Shown piece by piece: positions 1-9,957 of a stretch of 64,000 nt of DNA (the stretch's first letter is position 1; each line of letters opens with the position of its first letter). The translations under genes and the position numbers were made by a program. Origin of the DNA: Bromus sterilis (Eukaryota; Streptophyta; Magnoliopsida; Poales; Poaceae). The stretch lies in assembly GCA_950022295.1 (NCBI GenBank), contig OX465597.1:64963016-65027015 (forward strand). Direction: 5' to 3'. The notes under the pieces were generated by a model that made no database searches, had not been told where the DNA came from, and worked only from the letters and a program-made list of their open reading frames with translations.

Positions 1-159
1 AACACTTTAAATAAATATATCGAGTCGGTTTTTTTTTTGAGCGAGATATCGAGTCGGGTTGACAGGCAGGCCTGCACCTCTGGCTTAGAAACAACACATT
101 TACTAAATATGCTTGACGAGCTGCCTGTTCAATCCGTATATCTCTATACTAATACTAAA

Positions 160-163
<4 letters not shown>

Positions 164-197
<34 letters not shown>
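164..197. repeat. (AT)n microsatellite
   Basis: This is an uninterrupted alternating A/T tract of about 34 bp in AT-rich flanking DNA. No gene is visible around it in positions 1-298. Confidence 0.9.
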
Positions 198-199
<2 letters not shown>

Positions 200-507
200 A
201 ATAAACTAAAAATATTAAACATGTTGTGTCGTGCTGGCCCGTGTGCCATGCCCTCGAGATCCAAGAAGAAGTATGAGAAGAGATGGGGCTGCGTGCCCAG
301 AGCAACTAATTATAGAGTATTTATTCGTGGCCGGGTCCGGCAAACAACGTCATGTGCTGCTTTCGTAGTGTTTTTTTGGATTTCGTTTTTTTTAATTTTT
401 GTGTACGTATTATGTATGTTTAAATTTGATTTTTTTCGATGGGTTTTTTGACTTTTCTGGTTTTCACACGATTTTCCTATATGTTTTGGTGAAAAAATAA
501 TAAAAAA

Positions 508-668
508 GAGGCACGACCTTGCCTCCATGGAAGGCATGATCGTGCCTTCGTGGAAGGCACGTGTCGTGCCTAAAAAAAAGCACGAGGCACGCCTCCGCAA
601 GAGGCACTATCATATCTCCGTGAAAAGACACTATCGTACCTCCGTAAGAGGCATTCGTGCTTCTAAAA
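508..668. repeat. Subterminal array of AGGCACG/CGTGCCT-type units (left arm)
   Basis: Short degenerate units of about 25-30 bp pair GAGGCACGA with TCGTGCCTC and are separated by short purine- or pyrimidine-rich spacers. The array is the mirror image of the one at 965-1170, as in subterminal repeats of plant DNA transposons. Confidence 0.55.
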
Positions 669-964
669 AAAAAAAAGAAACATTCCAAAACGCGCCTACT
701 TGATGCACGCGGAAGAAGCGCAATGTTCGTTCCGACTAGTGATTTTGGAACACAAACATTTACTAACGTGTCGGACTAAGTCATCATCATGAGCCAGGTA
801 CCGAGGGCTACGTACCAACCCATTTATCGTACCATCAGATTTGCTTGGGACTCATTTTACGAATTCACTAATTAAAGAGTATTGTTTTCAGTGAACATTT
901 CACATCTTTTTTTGCTTGACAAGTGATGCATTGTACACGTATCACTTGTCGTGTTATGGTATAT

Positions 965-1170
965 TTTTTCCTTTGTTAGAAACACGTGGCGTGCCTCTTG
1001 TGAAAGGCGCGAAGAGTGCATTTCTTTAAAGGCACACGTCTTTTGTGAAGGCCGATCGTGCCTCTTTTTAGAGGCAAGGGTCGTGCCTCTTTTTTATAGG
1101 CATGCGAGGTGTCTCTTTTAACAACTATGCGGTTCTGCCTTTAGCAGAAGTAAATTCGTGTCTCCGTAAA
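965..1170. repeat. Subterminal array of AGGCACG/CGTGCCT-type units (right arm)
   Basis: This is the inverted partner of the left array, with repeated CGTGCCTCTTT and AAAGGCACG motifs. The arms flank a unique centre of about 300 bp at 670-960. Confidence 0.55.
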
Positions 1171-1396
1171 ATGCACGGTCATCCTTTAAAAAAATTTCTT
1201 GAAAAAATACTTTTAAAAAATAAAAATGTAAGGAAAAAACCGCACAAAAATCGAAAAACCCAAAAGAAATCATCTATACACCAAAAGTGCGTTCACACAA
1301 AAAATCTGATGGAAGCACTCAAGATGTGATACGTGACATGCTTTAAAAGTTATCCTTACGTGAGCTACGAAGTAGTGTTTTCTAACTAGTTGCTCT

Positions 1397-2854
1397 TCTT
1401 CACTTGAAGGTTAGAAACAGATGCTTCCCCATTGAAGCGTCAAATACTTTGTTAATGATACACATCATTCATGCTCATCTTCTATGGGCCAACTCATATA
1501 AGCTCTACACAATTCTGGTTTTTGGAAGTTTCTCTGCTGGATTTTTCTCTATTGATTCGCGATAATAGGAAGTTTCTAGAAGCTTTTGGTGCATTTTTTA
1601 TTTTATTTTTTTGTTCACTACCATTTTCATGATATTTTTTGTTTTTCCCTATGTTTTTTCTTTTAAAAAAACGTGAACATTTTCTAAATTTGGAGTTCTT
1701 AAAATCCATAAAGACTTTTCAGATCATGAGTTCTTATTAGTATAAAAAAATCAAATTCGTTATCATGTTTAAAATTCAAGTATTTTTTTTTGTGAACACT
1801 TTTTCAACTTTATGAATATTCTTTATTCAATAACACTTTTTCAAATACATAACATTATTTGTGATCTATAAACTTTAAAGAAGTTGTGAATTTTTATGAA
1901 AAATTTAAAGATATTTTAAACTCATGAATATCTCAAACCTATGAATATTCTCTTCCATTTCATGTATTTTTCACATCTATAAATAAACATCATAGACAGT
2001 TAAGTATGTGATATGGTATAGCCTTTTCTTCGAGAACCTCCAAGAACCATGCTTTTCTTTCTTCATCTTCGTTTGGTGGAGACATCACCTCCACGTACGG
2101 CACGTCGTCGAGCACCTTGACGTATGAGCATCATCTTCATGTAGATACTACAACCATTGCTATCATCTATTCCACTTAATAAAATTTTACATGAAGTTTG
2201 GCACGCAAGCCCAATAAAAGACTATCATATGGCTCCAGCCATCATGTCGTCGCATGACATGCAAGTCATGCATATACAAAATATAATTATATCATACAAC
2301 AATTCATGACGAAGACTATACCACATCACATGTTTCTGCAAAAACAAGTTAGACCTACTCTACTCGTTTCTTGCAAGTTTTACGGGTCTACTAGGGTTTG
2401 CATGGCAAAACATTTTGTTATCTACGTAACCACATGAGACACAATTTTCAAGTTTCTTGATTAACATGCGGGGCATATCAACCATGAGGCTACTCTTTAA
2501 TCTCATGGCCCATACTGAACTATCGACAATACGTGTGATCACCGTGCTAGATCAACAATCTAACAAGCCCCTTTTGTCGCACAATTTTCACCACTCCAAA
2601 AGCAAGATCCAAATCATCTTCGCGCGACCAGCATACTCAGGAGCAGCATAGAAGGACCCCGAGGGGCAAGATGTTTGTAACAAAATCAAGCAATACAAGA
2701 GGAATCAACTTGTGCAATTTCGAGGGGAAGCAACAAAAAAATCAGTTTAGATCTAATATAAAAAAACCGCGCAAAAATAATTTCACGCAATGTCGTTCAT
2801 CACTTATGAACCCTAGATGGTAAAAATGTACATGGGTTAGTCCTAGAGGCAGAC
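1397..2854. other. AT-rich intergenic DNA, no recognisable feature
   Basis: Only short ORFs (75 codons or fewer) occur, with no recognisable motif. From 1600 to 1990 there are recurring GTGAAC/TTTTTC-like words of the kind common in decayed grass DNA transposons, but nothing that can be delimited. Confidence 0.5.
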
Positions 2855-2897
2855 TGTAACACCCCGGGTGTCATGCTACAGTAGTCCAACAGTAATC
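2855..2897. repeat. Relic of an LTR end (TGTAACACCCCGGG)
   Basis: The 43 bp immediately before Element I begin TGTAACACCCCGG, a signature of many grass gypsy LTR termini. It resembles the boundary of the solo LTR at 6355 (TGTAACGACCCGG). Element I appears to have inserted a few tens of bases inside this terminus. The rest of the older element should lie beyond Element I but is not recognisable within the window. Confidence 0.4.
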
Positions 2898-3103
2898 TGA
2901 TACGTCCAAAATGCATCACTATTTTATATCGTAATTCATCCTTATTCATTGATATATTTCACATTACGATGATGTTCTTATGTTGTTTTGGCCTGTTTTA
3001 CACAGTTTGCAACTTTCCGGTGCCGAAGCAGCAGACGCAGGATTCAGCGGTAAAAAGCGGACGCTGAGTTGTTGAACAAGAATACCTCCAAATTACCTGA
3101 AAA

Positions 3104-3673
3104 TTGACGGGGGGGGGTATTTTCCAGGAGATTCACGAAGACTCGCCGAAGAGGGGCCACAGGGGCCCCAGGCGGCCACCTGGCGCGGCCCCACCCCTGG
3201 CCGTGCCGGGAGTGCGCTTGGAGCCCTGGGGCCACTCCCGGCTCCCCCTCTGGCCTATATACTCCTCGTTACGCGAAAACCCTAAAAAAGAAGCTTTCAC
3301 GGAGTTCCACCGCCGCTCCGTGGTGGAAACCTACAGAGAAGAAAAGGGCTCTCCGGCGGGCATATTCCGTCGAGGAGATCACCTCCCGGAATGGGAGATC
3401 ATCGCCATCGTCATCACCATCGTCATGAGCATCATCGAGATCATCATCAACATCATCCCCAACATCAGCACCATCTTCACCACCATCCAATCTCACCTCA
3501 CAAGTTCATCTTGTGTTGTAATCCGTACTATCTATCCTCTCTACTCTACCGGTGTTGATTACTACTTTGTGGTGAATGCTATTGAGTTTTGTTGGAGAAA
3601 TACCATTTTGTCCAGATTGTTTATCATATATTTATCACCTCTGATCATGATATCTTTTATGTCTTGTGAGTAG
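3104..3673 (+). CDS. LTR-internal ORF, 5' LTR copy of Element I (hypothetical)
   Basis: An open frame in the LTR runs to a TAG stop after the residues SFMSCE. Only the part after the TATA box (about 3290-3673) would be transcribed, and in this copy that part lacks the early ATG found in the 3' LTR. It contains a charged N-terminus (TYREEKGSP, FRRGDHLPE), an isoleucine-rich stretch encoded by an ATC/ATT trinucleotide tract, and a conserved tail (VDYYFVVNAIEFCWRN). The same frame ends at the same stop in six LTR copies in this window. It may be a leader ORF or a chance frame kept open by the trinucleotide repeat. No known domain is recognised. Confidence 0.3.
   Translation: MTGGGIFQEIHEDSPKRGHRGPRRPPGAAPPLAVPGVRLEPWGHSRLPLWPIYSSLRENPKKEAFTEFHRRSVVETYREEKGSPAGIFRRGDHLPEWEIIAIVITIVMSIIEIIINIIPNISTIFTTIQSHLTSSSCVVIRTIYPLYSTGVDYYFVVNAIEFCWRNTILSRLFIIYLSPLIMISFMSCE
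3255..3262 (+). promoter_or_regulatory. LTR TATA box (CTATATAC)
   Basis: CTATATAC lies just after a GC-rich block with inverted repeats (GGCCACCTGGCGCGGCC region). The same block-plus-TATA layout is kept in the 3' LTR (62597-62604) and in the A-element LTRs. This is the likely Pol II promoter, so transcription should start near 3285-3295. Confidence 0.6.
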
Positions 3674-4413
3674 TTAATTTAGTTCCTGAGGACATGGGAC
3701 AAGTCTAGTTGTTAGTAGTCATATGATGTTGAAGTAATTTGTGTTGTTTGATATTTAAGTTGTGTTGTTATTTTCCTAGTGGTGTTGTGTGAGTCGAACA
3801 CTCAACACTTCGCCTTCTTAAGGACCTAGGGGAATACATTGTGTATTAAGAATGCTTACGGTGGGTTGCCGGAGTGACAGAAACCTGAACCTCAGTTTGC
3901 ACACTTTTGCACAAGGGAATACTGGATCCTTGATCTTATTGCTGTGGTTAGGCCTTGCCTTAATTTCTATCTTGTATTTGCGGATGCTTGCAAGATGTTT
4001 AATCATAAGAGTGCACTTATCTTAGTCTAGAAGGTGTGATAGCATAGGTCCACCCACTCAACACTTATCAGCTCAACACTTGTTAGCGATACGGAATATG
4101 GCGAAAGCACGTGACTACCTCTCCATATGTCCTCAAGAACGCTTTAGTCTTTATAAGTTCAGTTGCTAGGCTTATCCTTTGCTTAAAAGGATTGGGCCAC
4201 TTGCTACTCCTCAATACTATTTACTTTGCTTGCTTTTATCTTATTGTCGCTTATATCGAAAACCCCTAAAAAGTTATCTTTCAGTGCTTGCAGTTATTCC
4301 TTGTCCAAAATCACCTATCAATACCTTTCGCTCCTCGTTGGGTTCGACACTCTTACTTATCGAAAACGCTACAATAGATCCCTTTACATTGAGAGTCATC
4401 AAGCTACGTTTTC

Positions 4414-4431
4414 TGGCATCATTGCCGGGGA
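4414..4431 (+). other. Primer-binding site, tRNA-Asp type (decayed)
   Basis: TGGCATCATTGCCGGGGA aligns with the 3' end complement of plant tRNA-Asp. The related copies at 51182-51199, 14248-14265 and 56193-56210 read TGGCGCCGTTGCCGGGGA on the minus strand. The three differences here are G-to-A or C-to-T changes at CpG sites, as expected from methylation decay after insertion. Confidence 0.85.
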
Positions 4432-4513
4432 GCATAGCTCTATTGGTAAGTGAAGCTGGTAAGGAAATTTTTATATTGTTGTTTTTATTTTGCTGTTGCT
4501 GCTCTTTGTCCGT

Positions 4514-6354
4514 ATGGACAACCTAGCTATTGGATCGTTGCTTGCGGGGAAACACCCCACATCTGTGGTGGTTGTACCTCCCCCTACTGAAATTGTGCCT
4601 TATAAAATACCAGCTGGTATTATCGATTGTGTTTTGGCTAATCACTATGCAGGAGACAGACATCCCAGTGAACACTTGCTATATTTATCACAACTATGTT
4701 CACTATTTAAGCTTGCAGGTGTATCAAAGGAGTTTGTCATGAAGAAATTGTTCTCCGTATCGCTTACAGATAAAACTTCAGATTGGTATAAGCTTCTCGA
4801 TAACTCTCATTTGCTTGATTGGCATAAACTTATGTCTCTCTTTTATACCAAGTTTTATCCTCTTCATGAAATTCATCGAGACAGGAATTATATCTATAAC
4901 TTTAGGTCTCGTGATGGAGAAAGCATCGCTCAAGCTTGGGGGAGATTGAAATCTCTAATGCTCAAATGTCCTATTCATGGGCTCCCCAAGGAAACTATAC
5001 TTACAAACTTTTATGCTAGACTTTCTCGTCAGGATAAGGAGATGTTGGATGCCTCCTCTAGTGGGGTATTTCAGACAAAAAGCGTTGAAGAAAGATGGGA
5101 TCTCCTTGAAAGGATCCAGAAGAATACCAAAGATTGGGAAATAGATAAAGGTATTGAACCCACTATAAATTATGAGCATGATTATATAGAGAGCTATGTG
5201 AAAACTGATTCCTTTAATGCCTTTTGCTCTAAGATTGGTCTTGATTCCCATCTGATGATTGATTTTTGTAAGGACTTTGCCTCTCATATGGACTCTTCTA
5301 AGAAGAAGAAGAGTCAGCATCATAAACCCTTCAAAGAATTGCCTATTGACATTCATGTTTCCGACCCTATTGTGCCTGCAGTTATATATGAAAAGCCCCC
5401 TTTTCCCGTAAGAATAAGGGAGCACTCTTTTGTGACAGGTATAATGAATAAGAGCAAGAGAAGAATTGATGAACCTGAGGACCAGATGAAGGTCGATCCT
5501 CGAGTTGCATTGGTTAAGGATCTTATTACTAATGATGCTTTAGATTCCAATATAATTTTTTTTGCTGTTTCCACTAACCTTGTCACATCCAAGAATAAGG
5601 GCCCAGTTTCAGGTACTCCAGTAGTATCTGTTAAAATAGGAGATCATAATTACTACGGGCTATGCGATTTGGGATCGAGTGCTAGTTCTATACCGTATTC
5701 ACTTTATCAAGAGATCATGGGTGAAATTTCACCTTGTGAACTTGAAGAAGTTGATGTTACTATTCATCTTGCAAACAGAGCAACTATCTCTCCTATCGGA
5801 ATTGTGAGAGACGTTGAAGTCTTATGCGGAAAGGTAAAGTATCCTACCGACTTTCTAGTACTTGGTTCAGTAAGGGGTAATTTTTGTCCTATTATTTTCG
5901 GTATACCTTTTCTCAGAACTTGTGGAGCTATAATAGATTGCAAGAAAGGTAAAGTTTCTGTTGAATTCAATGGTGAGCCCTATGAATTTAACTTTTCAAA
6001 GTTCTCTAAGCAGCCTCGTGGTACTGATTTACCTAGTAATGATAAGATTATTGAACATATTGCTTCCATTGCTATTCCCCCTAACGATCCTTTGCAGCAA
6101 TATATGGAAGACCACGAGAATGATTTGCATATGCAGGAGAGGAATGAGCTGGACGAAATATTCTTAAGACAACCTGCTATCCTAAAGGACAACCTTCCAG
6201 TTGAGCCTTTGGGAATTTTGTCGCAACCAAAAGAAGATACAGTGTTTGATCTTAAACCTCTTCCCGATTCGCTCAAATATGCTTATTTGGATGAAAATAA
6301 AGTATATCCTGTTATTATCAATTCTAACCTTTCAGGGTATGAAGAAGAGCGTCA
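4514..6354 (+). pseudogene. gag-pol: Element I gag-protease region, 5' part of gag-pol
   Basis: The likely start is the ATG at 4514 (MDNLAIGS), matching starts in the sister copies; an in-frame ATG 24 bp upstream is less conserved. Residues about 55-210 form the Athila-type gag core (WYKLLDNS, FYPLHEIHRD, GESIAQAWGRLKSL). The aspartic protease follows near residue 390 with active-site motif DLGSS and the usual flap-side GIVRDVEVLCGKV. The frame is open throughout but is cut at 6354, where the solo LTR inserted; the apparent extension to 6424 reads into that LTR. The coding sequence resumes at 9958. Confidence 0.85.
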
Positions 6355-9300
6355 TGTAACGACCCGGTCCCGAAGGGAACCAAGTCTACTGTGCTTCTGT
6401 GCTATCCCTGGATCAGTATGCTAGCACACACAGTACTCGATGAAATACCATAAATCACATGTCAAAAAGTAATGTAAGTACATGGTGTTTATTACCTTAT
6501 AGCCTTTGGGCTAGAATACACCGCGGAAACAAACAATACATAAGTGGAGTCCCATCAACACCAACGGCAAAGTTGAGTGTAGACATCGTAACCCTACATC
6601 GCATCACTTACTCGTCATATACAATCCTACAACACCGAAGGTTACAGCCCAAAATGGGTCAGTATTTTGAATGTACGGAAGTTACTCCCAAAAGAATATA
6701 TAACAGACCTATCTTCTACATGCAATTTTGGCTGGTGGAAAAGCTCTAAGAGTTTCAGTTTGCATAAAGCTGATTTTGTCCTACTCAAAGAGTATCATAA
6801 CAGTACTACAAAGCTCATAATATGATTGAATTGGTTTCTCCAAGTCAATCTATTCCCAAAGTTGATTAAACCCGATTGATTAATTAAAGATGATGAGATC
6901 CGTCAACATTCCCACTTCTAGATGCTCAAAGTTGTCCGTAACCGGGGACACGGCTAATCATGATCAGTTTGTACACTCTGCAGAGGTTGTGCACTTTTCC
7001 CCACAAGACTCAACCACCTCCTTTGGTATTTGCCACACTACACGTTGTATGGAAACAGGAAGGTCGAGACATGGTCTTTTAGAAGAGTTTCCCCTACTCT
7101 GGCGGTGCCCATCCCACCTACACATAACTACGTTCGTAGCACCACCTAGTAAGAGTCACTACAACTAATCAACCAAGCCAGAGCCCATAACAGCTTGTGG
7201 CTGCACACGTAAGCTTCTAGTTATGAAAAATATGATTTATCCCTTTAAGCCTGGGTGGCATTCCGCAGTGATTACTGGCCATCTCTAGGTCACTCAGGCA
7301 AATCCACTGGTTCCTCCAGGGTGCCCCAACCATTCCACCCAGGTGGTTCATTAAGATTATCTTCTTCCTGTTTACTACTTAGTCACTCATACCTCATAAT
7401 GGATCACTTCCCAATCCACGTCTACTTAGCAAAGCAGTATAATTCTACACGGTGGCGACAATGATATAAGGCTCGGACCTACCTCTATGAACTACTGGGT
7501 GTAATAGGATAGCATAATATATAATCCTATCAATGCATAATATTTAAGTTGGACTACAATGCATATAAAAAATATAGGTAATACTGGAGCATGATCAAAA
7601 GAGTAACTTGCCTGGATCCTGACGATGAAATATTCTACTCGTAGTCATCTCTCCATCTCGTTACAATATATCTAACGGTAAAAGAGAAACACTTCAACAC
7701 ACAACTCAATCCAAAGTGAAGATCCAAATAAGATACAATTACAACATAAATATTTAGTTATTACTATTAATAAACTAATTACTATGGCATGGATAGGTTG
7801 AGATAGGATCAAGTTGGATTGGATGGAAATATGATGACAATCATATATCCGAGGATTGTAAAATCAATTGGATATGTTGGAGGTTGATTATAAAATCAAT
7901 TGGATGGAGAGTATGTCAAACTCAGTTGGTTTGTCCATATGAATATTTGCATAGGAAATCAATTCTTGGATTGGATTCAAAAAGATCCGATAGAAATCGT
8001 GATGATCTTGTTGAGAAAATTGAATTTTTGTAGCCAAATTTATAAAAAAAAGAGATATAACTAAAGGGAAGCTTGGACGAAGGTTTGAGGTCAAAATAGT
8101 GTATTTATATGATGGAAAGAATGTGACAATTTTCCAAACAGAAAGATTTGATTTTAAGGATCAAATTTGATGAAGATAATATTCCAAATAAATTATAGAA
8201 TAAGATGTATATCAATTATAAAAATAAATTTGAGTTAAATTTCGAATTATCAAAAGTGGAATATTACTGGAAAATAATAAACTACATTTTCCAAGGAATC
8301 CGGGGATATAAAATTTGTCGAAATCCGACTTACGGGCTAGAAGATATGAATTTTTGAAGTTTGGATATTTTTGCTAAAATGAATTACGGGATTAATAAAA
8401 AAGATGCCACGTGGCGAGTTCTGATAGGTCTGCACCTATTCAATTTTTTACAAAAAAAAAGATGAATCAAAGAGGAGAAAATCTTACCGGAGATCTCGCC
8501 GGAATTTTGGAAAAAGGTCGCGAGCGTCAATAAACAGCCGAACGGGATAGAGGATGATTTGGGCTACTCGATGGACAAGGTTATAGCTCCATGTTCGCCT
8601 TCGGATAGCCGAGAAGTTCCACCGGAGTAGAGAAGAACACATGAAGAGCACAATGACACGGACGGCGTGCTCCGGCCTTGCAATCGAGAGGAAAAATATG
8701 TCACAACGGTGCGCATCGGCAAGGAGAAGAAACTAGAGGAAGAAATATGGACTAGGTACCTTTCATGGCGACAAAAATCTTCACCGGAAGTGTGGATGCA
8801 TCTTTCCTCCGATGAGAAATTGCACACGAAGGAGAGGGCTTTGGAGAGGGACTTTATGCGTGGGGATGTGTGGTTCAAAGGGGTCCTAGGGGCGGTATTT
8901 ATAGGGTCATGGGAGGTCCATAGAAGGAGAGTGGGTGAGGTTTTGGAATGGAGTTAATGGCATTCATGGTGAAATAATGACCATTAAAAGCGAGGTTTTG
9001 GAAATAGATTTAATGGCATTTATGGAGAAATAATGGGCATTAAAAGCGAGGTTTTGGAAATGAATTTAATGGCATTCATGGAGAAAATTATGGACAATTA
9101 AAAGCATTAAAACGCGTGTTTGTTTCCATGAATGGATTCCTCATGAACTTGTCCACAATTTTTGTGTAGGTTCTGAAGTGAATCAGTCAAAAGAGTATAT
9201 GGAAGGAAAGGAGGAAGAGCTTCAGTTGTCATGGCCATTTGCTTCTGTGTTCACGTACACATGAACGAACGAGAGGAAGAAGACAGCTCGCTCGGGCTAT

Positions 9301-9957
9301 GGGCCTTAGTGGAAATTTGTCCCAAGATAAAGAAAAAGGAAAGAGAGATAGAGGAAAAATTTAGATAGATGACCTCAGTCCAATTGACTTAGGAATCCTA
9401 TTTTTATTATCTGGATTAAACACTCTCAAATAAAATTGTATAGGCCAAATAAAACATAGAGAGTCTAGGAAAACTATATTTCCCTTTCTGAATAAATTTT
9501 AGAAATAGATTTCTATGAAAAAAAAAACTCATTAACGACATTATTAATATTTTCCAATGCTGTTTTTTGGAGAAGTCATATTGTCTCCTCTCATTTTATT
9601 TATTAAATTATTGGAAATATTTAAATATCTCTTAAACGTCAATATCCAATAAACTCCAAAATAAGAATTCGAGAATTGAGTATGGGACCACAATAAATTT
9701 AAGAAAGTCATTTTATTCCCACTCGGAAATATTTAATTGTGGTTCGTACAAAATTTCAAAAGGACAAAAGAAAGAAAATCATTCTTTGAAATTTTGAATA
9801 AAGTTCACAACCAAAATTTTCATTATTGGATAAATGATTATCCAATTTTATTAAATGGTTTGTAAAGGTTTAAACAAAAACTCAAGGGAAAAGTTTTCAT
9901 TTATCCCAAAATCAAAACAATTCAATCAATATTATATTATTTATTAACATTCCAACA
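6355..9957 (-). mobile_element. Solo LTR (3.6 kb) inserted in Element I pol
   Basis: The insert has TGT...ACA ends (TGTAACGACC at 6355, TTCCAACA at 9957) and no retrotransposon genes, as expected for a solo LTR left by LTR-LTR recombination. The 3' flank is GTCTA and the 5' flank is GTCA, so a 5-bp duplication that lost one base on the left is likely. The pol reading frame of Element I continues directly across the insert. Its length and a diverged match of 6930-7000 to a stretch of the chromovirus LTRs in their minus orientation suggest a minus-oriented chromovirus-type LTR. Orientation is the less certain part. Confidence 0.7.
8941..9107. repeat. Three tandem copies of a 55-56 bp unit
   Basis: Units starting TTTTGGAA at 8941, 8996 and 9052 each contain TTAATGGCATT, GAAATAATG and CATTAAAAGCGAGG. 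The third copy degenerates at its end. They lie inside the solo LTR. Confidence 0.85.

Larger units (their letters stand above)
299..1396. mobile_element. Probable non-autonomous inverted-repeat DNA transposon (MULE-like)
   Basis: The ends form an imperfect inverted repeat. AGAGCAACTA starts at 299 on the + strand, and its complement ends at 1396 after TAACTAGT. Inside, a T-rich stretch (about 440-505) is mirrored by an A-rich stretch (about 1185-1270), and both arms carry arrays built on AGGCACG/CGTGCCT. No transposase-like ORF is present. I could not find a convincing target-site duplication, so the exact ends and superfamily are uncertain. A foldback element or the decayed end of a larger DNA transposon are alternatives. 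Confidence 0.45.
2898..4401 (+). repeat. Element I 5' LTR (about 1504 bp)
   Basis: It starts TGATACGTCC and ends GTCATCA (TGAT...ATCA inverted ends), 12 nt before the primer site. It matches the 3' LTR at 62223-63497 over that LTR's whole length, with about 3% mismatch in the first 220 bp by eye. It contains a GC-rich block (about 3140-3240), a TATA box and an open frame in the presumed transcript leader. Confidence 0.9.

Noticed and set aside
113..451. 112-codon ORF near the left edge
   Set aside because: It reads through the AT microsatellite and poly-T tracts; low-complexity translation.
3400..3490. CRISPR-like or satellite array of CATCATC words
   Set aside because: It is a degenerate ATC trinucleotide tract inside the LTR, without spacer-repeat structure.
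4955..5425. 156-codon minus-strand ORF
   Set aside because: Shadow of Element I gag on the other strand. The same shadow appears in each gag copy.
6355..6424. Apparent 3' extension of the Element I gag-protease frame
   Set aside because: These codons are solo-LTR sequence, not part of the gene.
8564..8957. Overlapping ORFs of about 100 codons on both strands
   Set aside because: They lie inside the solo LTR, have no motif and are mutually antisense.
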